This document shows positions 27,099 through 39,600 of a DNA stretch of 64,000 nt, one piece after another (position 1 is the stretch's first letter; each line of letters opens with the position of its first letter). The position numbers were made by a program, and so were the translations under genes. The notes beneath the pieces were generated by a model, which had not been told where the DNA came from, did not search any database, and was given only the letters and a program-made list of their open reading frames with translations. Source of the stretch: Centroberyx gerrardi (taxonomy: Eukaryota; Chordata; Actinopteri; Beryciformes; Berycidae); contig NC_136020.1 in assembly GCF_048128805.1 (NCBI RefSeq), positions 10,261,653 to 10,325,652 on the forward strand, in the 5' to 3' direction.

Positions 27099-29711
27099 CA
27101 CAGGGGAAGCACCATGATGCCAAGCCCAAGCATTATCTTAGTAATGATTACAGTGGTTAACTACCTGGGAAAGTGTAATTGGATGGGACCTGAAGTGGAG
27201 TGGAGTGATGAATAATTCATATGGAGTGACTTTGTACAGAGCGTCGGAGCAAGGCGGACCCATCCTATTGATTTCTCTGGCAGAACCTGAAGAATTGTGA
27301 TAATTGTTAAGAGGTGCGAGCTTTTGACTCTGAAGGCTGCATGCTAATCAAACCCTGCTCTCCTGATCAGAAGTCATCAAGAGTAATTGTGATGTTTCGA
27401 TGAATATAGTGTTTGACCTCTGCTGGTGCTGGATGAAACACAAAAGAAGATCACACTGTGATAGGAGAAATTAAGCCAGGTGCATACCATGATACATGGC
27501 CGTTCCAGTGACCTTGGAGTGACCCTGATCCAGGAGTGATTTTGCTTGCCAAATAGCTTCAGAAAAAACAACATCTATTTAGCTGCATAAATATGAGTCT
27601 GATGTCTGAAGGTCACAGACATGGGGAGTTTGTCTAGTGTGGAGGAATGGCTATCCCTCATCCACTGGATGAGCTCCAGATTGTGTGTGTGTGTGTGTGT
27701 GTGTCTGTCTGTCTGTCTGTGTGTGTTTGAAGACATCAAGGGCATACAAGTTTGCCCCACTGCTCCCGAATGTTACCATGCAGTTCTGATGTCTTTTTCT
27801 ATAGAGAACTTCACGCTCTCTGTCCTCTCCCATTACATAAAAAGAAAAAACAACTGTGACAACATATGTGTTCACAGCTGATTAAAGTTTAGCCATGAGA
27901 GTTGAACTTTTGGAACAACCCGAGCACCCTCCATGACCTCTGTGAGGATGTTTGACCTCTTTCCTTCCACAGCCTCAGGTGCTGAACCGAGACACAACCA
28001 GAGGTTGATCGGCACTTCCTTAGAATCTTTTGAACCTGCACAAACAGACACACACTCATACACACTTGCAGCTGCAACCCTTAAGGGGTTTGAATCTTAC
28101 TTTTGCTCATTTCCCCTTTTAATAATCAGATTTGAGCATACACATAGTATTTAGTGCACACACACACACACACACACACAGAGCACAGGTTCAGATTAGA
28201 GTCACCCAGCATGGCTGGACATCTGCTGTGCTCCCCCAGGCCCTGGGCTGCAGATCCAGGGCCCTGAGCCACAGAGAGGCCCCCTGCACAACAGGGCTTA
28301 GGGAACAGGAGATTGGATGGGCCCAGGACAATGGGCCAGCGGACAGGCTTATAATGCAATTACTCCACTTCCTTATTGAATCACTCCATCAGCTACATTT
28401 TGGCCAATCGACAATACAGACACGGGGAGGAAAGGTCAAACTGAAGTCTTGTACAGTGGTTCACCCCAACATGCGCTGTGTGTGAGAATTAATTCATCAC
28501 TGCATGTTCACGTTTCACTGAGACTGGGAGTCATATGTTTACAGTACTTTGGGAGAGTTAGGGTACATTGTTTGGGATCGCTATATACAGTAGTTTTCAT
28601 CAACTTTCAAAAGTGACCCTCTCCTTCTGTCAATACAGAAGCCACACAATAATAAAGTAGGAACTCGATATAGTCTTACACCTATTACCTATCCACAGAT
28701 GCTCACTGGCAAAGGAAAAGACACGTCCCTCAACAACTACCAAGCACCAGTCCTGATGCCACTAATTACACTTATTTTTTACCAAGGTCAAGCAGCTTAG
28801 AGAGAAATCCAGTGTAACTCTGAAGCACTGCTCTCTGTCAGACCTCTGGTTGGAATCAGAGGGGAGTGGTGTACAGTGAGGGAGAGTTGTGGTCAGTCGG
28901 CACTCATCTGATTTATGAGCTCAAGCTCAGCTGTGCTGCTGGATACACTCAGCACTAATGCTAACCACTAACTCCCACTGTGGCAGACCCCTCAATGCAA
29001 AAACAGAGGTCTAAATACAGCATGGGGGTGCAAGACAGTCAGACCGCCTAACTGCGATGCCTGTATGTGGAAATACATACAGTGACCCTTAGCCGGCAAT
29101 AAATCAGTTAACACAGAACAAACCTGTATCTTGAAAATCTTAGAAATGGATGGAAACCAACATTTTTTGTTGACATTGATGTGAAACCTCTGTTAAATCA
29201 TTACTTGATTCAGCTTAACTGGACTGATGGATGGCTAGGGGAAAGGCTTAATTGAATGTAAAGAGAAAGAGCCAAAGAAAATGTGAAATAAGTCATCAGG
29301 CCCAATATTCCTGCACTCATTTAGAGCGATTGTGGGCATGGGAAAAAGCTAATGAAGCAAACCTAATGTCCCCATTCCTCTCATTTCATGTTGAATGGCA
29401 AATCCATTGGCAATATGGAAGCAATCAGTGCCGGAGCATAAAACAAAAGAGGTGGAGAAAGAGAACCTTATGCACGAAGAAGCAATATCTTTCTCAGTTT
29501 GGTTGCAGGGATTTGGTGCAGCACACACACACATACACACACACCCCTTGAGGTTTTTCTTTAAAGGTGAGGGGTGGGGGGTGGCGTATTCTTTATGAGC
29601 GTCAGTTTCCTGCTGTAACTTTACAGCATGGCTACCATGCCTCAACTGATGCATGTCGGCGCACTAAAATAATTCATAGCAGATACAGTGAACTACAAGT
29701 GATTGTTGTAG

Positions 29712-29752
<41 letters not shown>

Positions 29753-32647
29753 CATGTCTGTGATACAGGATGTCCAGGATGTCCAGCTCGATGTATGTAC
29801 ATTACATTATATACAGAGTAACATACAGCACAGGGGATCTACAGAAAAATACACAGTTCAACATGTGCCTTGTGCCATTGCAAAACAGCTGCTGCACAAA
29901 ACATTAAAGGATCACAGTGTTCTAACAATATATAAACTAAACTGGGATGTCAAAGGCAATGAATGATTTTTATTCCTCTCTTATAGGGGCAGAAGACAGA
30001 AGCAGAGAAGTACTATCTGAGAGCTATTCAACTGGACCCAACAAAAGGAAACTGCTACATGCATTATGGTAAGAATACACTTTAAAGGTTTCATTCTTAA
30101 ACATTACATACCCATTTTTGGCAAAGCTCATTTGAAAATCAGCACTCAACTGTTAAAAATACAGATGTCTCTATCTTCAAAAATGTCAGTGTTTGGTAGA
30201 CAAAGGTATTGAAAACAGTAAGCGAACCTGAGGAAGCAACAAGCGAAATGCGCTCCTTTTATAAGCCTATTTTGCAAATGCTATAAGAAAAATAAAGATG
30301 TGATTATATAGTCAGCAAAGCCCCACAGTTTGCGGTTGGATAATTTCTTTATATGGACTATTTTGTATTCCTGCGACCAACCAGCACCTGATTATAAGTG
30401 GCTGTGCATAGGCATCTTGACTACTCAAAGGTATTCAAATATCTAATAACTTAAAACACATTAGCAACTCATTTCAGAGACATTAGATAGTGCCCTCTAT
30501 TTACATGAGCCAGTGTTGCTCCATCTATGCATTTCAGTGAGACAGAGCTCATTGTAAGTCCTTTTCTTCCAGCTATAACATGTGCAAATGCTCATTATCC
30601 AAACATGTGCCATGCAGACCTTGTAGCATTTACTATAATGCACAGGCTTTGCTGCAGTACACTGTAACTGAGAATAACAATTACACAAGGGACCTTAAAC
30701 TCTTTTATCCCAGGACTCGAACTTTGTAGTCTCACCCTAGGACCCAGAGTCATTACAACATAGCAGTTCTCTTATCGTAAGAGGACTCGGTCTCATGAAC
30801 CGCTCTGAATCCCTAGTCATGGCTTACGTCACACTGAAATAAAGAATTTTGGAAAGAATTAGTAGCAGTGTGGTAATCATTTGGAGGTGTCAAATACCCT
30901 AGTGGTCATACTGTGTTTCAGAAAAGAATCGCTGGACTGGCTTAAGCAAACCCCTGCATAACAGTAACTAATTGGAAATGTACTGCCATTTAATATACTG
31001 TTGGTATCAGTGCTGCTGGGAGTGTTAAAGTCGAGATGAAACGGCATTTTGAGAGTATCTAACTTCCGTATCGTGACGTATTTCCGAGTGAAACAGGAAA
31101 GACAGGCGGGACATAACGTTGGGAGGAATTTGATTTGAACGTTGAAAAGTGGGCGTGTCATAACACCCGAAGACACACCGAAGTACCATGCTGTTGCTAG
31201 CTAGCTAACTAATGAATCTTAGCCTCTTAGCTCTGTGCGCTAAAAGTTGAAGATTGATTGATGGGTGGATGTCATGATATTATTGGTTGAAATTAGTTAC
31301 GGGCATGCTTACGTAAGCACACGGCATATTTTGTTTTACAGGAAGAAAACATGATTGAATTTTGATATAAGAATACAATGAAATTGATTTTTGGTATTTT
31401 TTTTGGCATATATTGTTAAATAGGTGCACAGTATGACCGGGGATGTGATCTAAAAGGGTTAAAAAGGCATTTTTCATTTCATCTCGTCTTTAAAGCTGTT
31501 TGAGGTTTTGCAGACTGCGCGGCCAGACGTAAACGGGCATGCTTCGTTTATCTGACTAAAGAGACAGGATCAGAGTACACTGCTTACCATTCTTGTGCTA
31601 ACCGAGAGTAAAACATGATACCATGCTCCGTCTGTGCCTCTGCTAATGCAGCATTTCATATCAGTTTGAAGGAACAGGCTCCATTCTGCTCCGTGTCACT
31701 ATCTCCAGGATATTCATAGGAAATGAAATCTGTCCTGTCTCGCTGAAAGCGCCATTGTGCGCTGTCCCTTTCTCCTCTTCCCTATCTCTCCCCAATTCCT
31801 CCCATTGCTTTCCCTGTGCTGGATATCTTGGGGTTTGAGTTGTGTTTGGGCCCTGGCGAGGGTTGCCTTGCTGTCTTTGGACTGCGCTGTTTCCCCTTCT
31901 GAGATCCTTACACTCTTTCTTTCTCTCTCTCTCTCTCTCTCTCTGTTTTCTTTCTCTCAATCTTATCTTGTAGCCCTTTGTTATAGGTGATGTTTATGTA
32001 GACTGGTCCCCTCCTTTATCACAATCTGGCTGCTTTAGCTATCCCCCATTCACTGGATGAGCTCCAGGTGTGTGTGTGTGTAAGGAGTGATGGATTTCTG
32101 TCCACACTGTGACACACCACAGATGCACGCGCATGCTCAAACACACACCCACACACACACACAATTCAACGTGGGTACACTGCGTATGAGAGAGCGCAAG
32201 GAAGTGAGGACAGGGAGGGTGAAAGCTCACAGGAGAAGTCAGATAACTAAGACAAGGCCCCCTTTCCTGCCATTGTTCTCAGTAACACATGTTTCAATGC
32301 AAGCTGAACACGCATGTGCCGTCCTACATACGGCCTGGTTCTATCTACTCTGCATTTGTGTCAAACAGCCGTGTGGTGGGACGTCCTGGGGGCTCAGTTG
32401 GCTAAGACGCGTACCATGTAGCCGCTAAGTCCTGGGTTTGAATCCGGCTCAGGACTTTCGTCGCATTTCATCCCCCTCTCTCTCCCCCATTCTTCTTGTC
32501 TCTCTTCACTGTTATACTGTAAAATAAAGGTAAAAAAACAACAAAAAACAAACAAATAACTGTTTGGTATGCAAGACAGCTTGGTGTTGGCGCACAGGCG
32601 AATATGGTGAGCTTTGACCACAAGATTTTTACTCAAAAGCCAACACA

Positions 32648-32693
<46 letters not shown>

Positions 32694-35600
32694 CACCTCA
32701 AGAGAACCTCCCCACATTTCCCCCCTTCCTGCACGCAGGAACATCTGTGGCCAGGCTTGGCAGTTAATTTATAGCCACTGAACAGACACCCGTGGGTGCC
32801 GCACCAGGTGGCCAGGCTCCCATAGGAAAGCACATGAAATACCTCCGACTCGTCTGTGCTTTCAGACTCCGCCGAGCATAACAACAACCCCTCACTATTT
32901 CACTGTCTGCCTTCTCATCTCTCTCTCTCCCCTTCCCCGTTGCATTTCCCGTGGCTCTCTCTTTCACTGCCTCTCTCTTTCACTAACTACATTCGTCTTC
33001 CTTTGTTTTTCCAGTGTTCTCCATCTTTGTCTGTCAATGCTTCCTTACAAGCGCTCGCCGTCTTTCTTTTAACCTCAGTCCTGCCGTCAATCCCATCACT
33101 TTTCACTCCATCTTTCACCCTCTTTTCTCTCTCTCTCCCTTTATCCCCCCCCCCCCCCTATCCAGAGCGACTAACAAAAAGTAGAAATAAGCAGTGATGT
33201 AGTGGTAAATAAAAAGGTGGGAAAACTATGACATCCAGTCAAAGATTACTACAAGGCAAACAACCACCTATATGAACAAAAAACAATTGTATTTTCATAA
33301 AAGCATGAATTTATTGACCTTATTGCCATGGCGGCCATTGTGAATTTATGTCACACTTCGGGTGGGAAACTACCTGTAAGATTATAAAACTAGCATATAA
33401 ATAAAACTAGCATTACTTTACACATAAATGAGGACTAACAGTTAATAACAGTCTCGTTAACAACAGCTGCAACTACTTGAATTTAGTAGGGAAGTTAGCT
33501 AGTTTACTATAGCTCCTCGCTAGCTAGTTAGCTACTCGCTAGCTAGTGGGCCAAATATATTAGCTTAAAATGTGAAGCTATATCCGTCATTCATGTTTTT
33601 CAGTAGGGAATCTGTAAAATGATAGATGTTTGTCCGAGTCCTGACGTTTATGCCATAAATATTGTCAGGCCAAAAAGGTGGGAAAACTGTATTCACAAAT
33701 AAAGTGTTTAAACCGACCCTCTGTAAGTGCAGCTCGTGTCTCTGTTCCCTCCTCCAGGTCAGTTTCTGCTGGAGCAGGCTCGTCTGGGCGAGGCGGCGGA
33801 GATGGCAGAGAGAGCTGCGGAGCTGGACAGCTCAGAGTTTGATGTGGTCTTCAGTGCTGCTCACATGCTCAGGTTTGGCCAGACAGCTGAATAAAACTAT
33901 TTACATACACAACATACACAACACCAAGGACCAACCTGGAATGTTTGCAAGTGGAGTTTCCCCACTTCACAAAAGCATTTTTCCACATCAGTTGTTCCTC
34001 ACAAGACTCCGCAAATAGAATGAAAACATATTTCATGAATCAGTGTTGAGGTTTTTGAAGCTGGCTCTATTTACACAGTTCGCCGCTGTGCTATTTCACC
34101 ATTCAAAGGCTTATTGTGTAGCCTACCACTGTATGCTATTGGATACTACCATCTTTTAAATATAAATTACAGTAATGTTATATTAATAGTAAATGTCCTT
34201 TATATGGAAATATGCTATAAAAGCTATTATGTATAACACATATAAACACCAGTATAGTTTCAGTCCATCATCATGATGTTTCAGGCCAAGGCTTGTAAAG
34301 AAACCAAGCCATTGGAGAATTTTCCTCTAAAGTTTGGCAGGCACGTGCACAGACAGCATATGAGTCTTAAAACATTTGAAAAAGAACTGCAAATCCCCTC
34401 TGCTCCCTGCAACTCAAGGAAATATTGGAAGTGATGTGCCTTAATTCCGTTTTGCTCTACATATCTGGAAAAGTCATTACGGCTCTCTAGCATCCTCCAT
34501 CTAAATGCAACGCTGCAGAGGATTTGTTAAAAGTTAAAAGTCTCAGAGTCTAGCTGAGGTTTTTCTCTTGGAAAGCAGGAGTAAATCTAAGTGACAGATC
34601 ATTCCGCCTTAGCCTGGCCTGACAGGTTATTTTCAGCTGAGACCCACTGCGACATATATTCAAACCGATTAAGCCTGTCACGGACCTCACTTAAATTATT
34701 GTGACACACACCTGTCATTAGCTGGATTTAAAGCTAAAGCTGCTCCGCTGATAATGAATGTGAGGTGAACTTTGTGAATATTGTGACAAAGTGCAACTTT
34801 AGAAATCATCACTTCACAACATCGTAGATAAAAGGCTCTTTGGCTTAGCTTGGGGAGAGATTGTTTCATGTTTACAAATATTGGCTGAACTAACCAGGAT
34901 TAGAATAATGACCTGACAATTTTGTTTGATGTAAGATTTTCCTGTAAATGTTGCAAAAGACACAAAGTTGTAGGCCTATACTCTGCATCCTTTGTGTTTT
35001 TATGGAGCCACTTTTTATCAGTTGACTCACTGTAGTGTTGGAAGTGCCTCCCTTAATGTTACAGGCAGCCAATGCATAAGCGATTTCACTCATAATGCAT
35101 TCTCCACAGTTGCTCTTTACATGATTATCAAAAGGGGCAGTGTGGTTCTTTTGATGCTTTGAAAGGGAAAGAATGCCTCTAACCTCTGTGTAGCAGTTCC
35201 CTGTCTTTGAAGGGCATTTCAGATCTGATTCCCTGAGTCTCTCTCTGTCCTCTGGGGGACTCTGCAGCATTTGACCAAACAAAACAAAGATCAAGGAAGA
35301 TGACTCTCTTAAAGCGATGACTATGAAAAGTCAGTGGTGAACTTCAGCTAACCCTGAAAAAATGCTGCCCGTATTCTCAAGGCATATTCTACTTTTATGC
35401 CAACTCAACAGAGACATATCTGCTTGAGTCACAGCCTTATAAATATTAATTACCAAGTCTGGAAATGATGGCCTTCTTGATTTAATTAACTTTGGCACAG
35501 CAAGTCCGGTTCATGTACTCTTTGCATACAGATGTACAGAGCAGATTAACTATACCATTTGGGGGTTGACTGGCTGGTACAGCGTTTCTTGCATCAACAT

Positions 35601-36629
35601 CATCCTCAAAATATTATCTTCATCTCTGTGTTCCATTCCACACTGATGAATAATAAGTGTGGGATAATGTACAGTGAGCCAGTTATAATCACCAAGTGTG
35701 ACTGACAGGGCGAATCAAGACCCAAACACGAAGCGTACGCTACATTATCCCTCTTATTACACAGCTACTTAAAGACATTAATCACTTGGCACAAAACATT
35801 AATTTAAAATTATTTTATTACAAGCATTACTTACAAGCTTTCATTAAAAACAAATAGTTCGGCAGGACTGTGTTGAAACATCTGTGACTACACTGTAGCA
35901 GGTCTGTAACCATAGCAACGTAAACAAATCTGGTCAGATTGCTGTTCAGCCTCTAACCACCAAATGTTTCATGCTCTCCGAATAAATTAAAAGTTCCATT
36001 TTCCTAACTTGGGGAGAAGAGTGTTTGTCTGCAGTAACGAGTAACATCTTTCTGGCACACGGTGTCGTATTAGAAATCAACAAAAATGACCAGACTTCTC
36101 GACTGTGGAGTGATATGATTAGATATGAAACAGCGGTCTGTTATGTGAACGAACAAAGACGTGTAATAACAATAGAAAGTTCAAGGAAAGTTAAATTATG
36201 CATGGCTCCTTGATAATAATGGTGTGTGTAATGTCTAATTTTGGCATGCTATGAACCTTACTAGTCCATTAAAAATCATAGCTGCAATCAAAATGGAAGT
36301 ATTAATTATTGCTTACAATAATTTATATAATTAATAATTACAGTGACTAACAATAATTACAGTAATTTGTATGATTAGTAGTACAATAATGAATCTTTAC
36401 AATGATTAATCGTAATTAGTATTAGTGAAAACTTAATAATGAATATAAATGATTGTATTATGTGGCCATCTTTCATTCTCTCTCCTTTTTCTCTGTGTTC
36501 CTCTTCCTCTCCAGACAGGCCAGTCTAAATGAGGCAGCAGAGAGGCAATATGGGCGTGCAGCCAGCCTAAGACCAGATGTAAGTACCTGGACTGGTGGTT
36601 CTTTTAGTTAAGGCAAACACACACACACA

Positions 36630-36672
<43 letters not shown>

Positions 36673-39600
36673 CGTGCTATGTATTACAGTTATAGACATT
36701 ATTGTTATAGCAGTGTTGTTATTGGCAAAAACTGATACGACTGAATACAAAATGGAAACTACTGTGCATGGCCCACTGTGCTTATTCAAATACAGAAATC
36801 CCAAAGATAGAAGAGTTCACTGGGTACTATTTTCCGATATCAAATTCACACATTCAGTTCAAAGTATTCACGTTCAAAGTAAACACTTGATCGTGTCAAT
36901 ACGGTGCGACAGGCTGAGCCTTGCGGTATATCAGGTCTCTCTCTGTCAGCATATGCGGTTGAGGAAGCCGGGGCTCTCCTCCTGCTGCCTAGTATCAATC
37001 AGTCACTTCAAAGGAGAAGGGCGCGTGGACTCGTCTGGGAGAGGTAATTTAGAGTCATAGGAACCCCTGTGTTTTTAGACAAGACCTAGATGGGGCTTCC
37101 TGCAGCCATTTGTCATGTTAGTCTGTTGGGTGACTGTGTGCTCTGTGACTTATGTTGCCAGTTCAGTCAGGAGAGGGTTTGACTTTCATCTTCATACAAT
37201 CCTACAGCGGAGTAACCAGTGTTATATTTCAACAGGCACAGGAACCTGTGTAGTGTCTGTGGCTTTTTAGATAAGGTTTGGCTGTCAGTTGATACGTGAA
37301 AGTCCTAGAAGCCATGTAAAATTGAACTTAAATGTAGAGTAACTGCCTACAAATCAGACTGAAAACTGCTCAATTTGCAACGTTAAAATTAAAGTTAACA
37401 GTCTTCTGAACTCAATAGAAGAGTGGAAAGCTTTGTGTGCTGGTTGTCCATTTAAGTTTGGAAAAGCCGTGTTTATTTTCTATCCTGTAAAAATAAGCTA
37501 CTCAAATGAATAGCTATGTATTTTAATTCAGAGGGAGTCAAAGAGCCCTCATGTGCACATTCAGACATGCTGAGGGCTTCTCTTGTCATTTGTCAAGAGC
37601 AAAGCACCTCTTGTCTTTGACATTTTCCCTGTACATGTCTGCTTAGTGAGTGACAGGCTCTCAAATATCAACTTAATCCAATAGCTTTCAGGTCATGAAA
37701 GATTCAGACAGTGCTGGTTATACGTGCTGAGAAAGGCAATAACTGTGTGCCTTCAGAGGAAGATTGGAAAGAGTTTTTCTTTTTATACACTGATAGACTA
37801 AAATGCTTCATTATTTGCACCTCTCGAACGGAGCTTCATTGCATAATGTAATGCAAATTTATTTCTACTCTTAGCAGAAAAGGCTATGTTTACTGACTAA
37901 CTGTGCAAATGGCATTAAAGCGAAGCTGGAAACACTGTGAATAATGCAGTCATTGACTTTATGGGGCCCATCTCAGATGCTGAACACTAATTTTGAATTG
38001 ACTGAAAAGGATCGGAGGCAGATTCTGTTTCTACCCTTTGCCTCCTCACTCATGCAAATATATCCAACTTGCTAAAGGTCAAGAGCTTACATCCCTTTCT
38101 TTGCCCTTCTCACTGTATATGCATTACAGACGGACCAGCCCCACCGCACAAATCACTGCCTCAGCCCAAAGAGAGAGGAGTTGCCGATTTACTCTCTGGC
38201 TGCCTTCCTGTATACACAGGACAGATGTAAACAGGGCTCCGTTTCTAATGTTCCCTGGTCCCTTTACCGTGATTTAGTCCAGTGTGTGTATTGTATATCA
38301 CCCAGTTGTTTACAGTGACAGAGGGCCTTCATTTATCTAGCTTAACATGTCTCGGCTGCTTACACATGGTTCCTGCATGGTACAGAAGGCATGAACATGT
38401 TTCGGAGGCGCGTCTTAAAATCTACTGCTTGAGATAGTCAAACGCCTCCAGCATTCATTTATTGCACTAGGTGAGACAAACAACCACCCACTTAAAAAAA
38501 TTAGTCTGTACTGCAGTGCAACTACCCTTGGTGTGAAACTGCATTATTAATTTTGGAGTGTCTTCAAGTCTACTGCTTGAAATATTCGAACTCAAGCGTT
38601 CATTTGTTCCATTAGGTGAGACAAACAAGCTCCCACTTAAAAGCGAGTCTGACTCTACTTGAGAAATGGAATGTAAACGAGTGAAATATCAAGACAAGGC
38701 AAGGCGAACAGTTGTGTTTGGGGAAAATAAAACTGTGAAGTAGTTGCTAAGAGGCTAACCGTATGTCAGGCAGTCAGGACCCAGGCCTGGGAGTAAGTCC
38801 AGGTCTGGGGGACGAGGTGCGGAGGAGGTGAGGATGAGATTTGGGTGTGTTTGTTAGTTGTGGCTTGCTGAGAGTCCAGTCTGTGACGCAGGACACTCAG
38901 GTCACGGCCAAGTGGTTTCACTTTGCCAGTTCAAAAGGGGCAATCTGATTAAATAGGATCAAGGACCTTAAACACACTGCTACATGGGGTTTTTGGTTGA
39001 TACTCATACTTGCACGCACATACACACACACACACACACACATGCACACCACATGCATACACACCCCCACACACAGTCACACCAAGCCAGTTCCTGGTTA
39101 GAACTGTTGCTCTGGGCAAAACAAGTGAACCCCTCTGATCCAGTCAGCTTCAGCTCTAGCTTTGCTGACCTGAAAAGAATCAAGTGTAAGGGAGCGTGAG
39201 GGCAATTTTACCATATTCTAGTGCCCAGTCACACAGCCAAATATAGATTATCAATTGTAATCTTCCCTCCAAACTCTGTAATTCAATTCCAAAGCTCATT
39301 TCACCGCGGCACTGTCAAAGGACAAACTCTGAAATTTGACCATGCCAGCTACTGTGAGGTCACATTAGGGCTAATTTAATGCATATTTCATTTTCTTAGC
39401 CTTAAGCAAATTTCACTAGAGCCCCTGCCTTAATCTACCACAAGAAACCTGGCAAGCCTCCTGAAATATGTCTCGCATATCAGAGTCCGTGTGAAACATA
39501 GGGCTCAGAGGGGCATGCTCAAAATAGTTTGCCAAAATAGATGAATTCAAGGACAAACAGTGGCTACAGTTGCCACAAGTGCAGTAATCCTGTAACTCAA

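Larger units (their letters stand above)
27023..29986 (+). other. tmtc2 intron 8
   Basis: Nearly 3 kb with four dinucleotide tracts (27.06, 27.68, 28.16 and 29.71 kb), one preceded by a 29-bp unit repeated near 32.04 kb. No exon seen. Confidence 0.85.
30069..33757 (+). other. tmtc2 intron 9
   Basis: 3.7-kb intron holding several mobile-element remnants: a TTAA-flanked MITE at 31.03-31.49 kb, a tRNA-derived SINE at 32.38-32.56 kb, and a fragment near 33.16-33.24 kb (ccagagcgacta onward) resembling a common fish repeat. A 16-bp unit (aaaaaggtgggaaaac) occurs at about 33,211 and again at about 33,671. Confidence 0.8.

Noticed and set aside
30215-30310. Stretch gaacctgaggaagcaacaag with aaaataaag, resembling the tail of a Penelope/LTR-type element
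   Set aside because: Too short and only a loose resemblance; no coding remnant or matching end nearby.
32393-32446. Possible tRNA gene (A and B boxes)
   Set aside because: The rest of the cloverleaf and the anticodon arm are not convincing, and a SINE body and A-rich tail follow; called a SINE.
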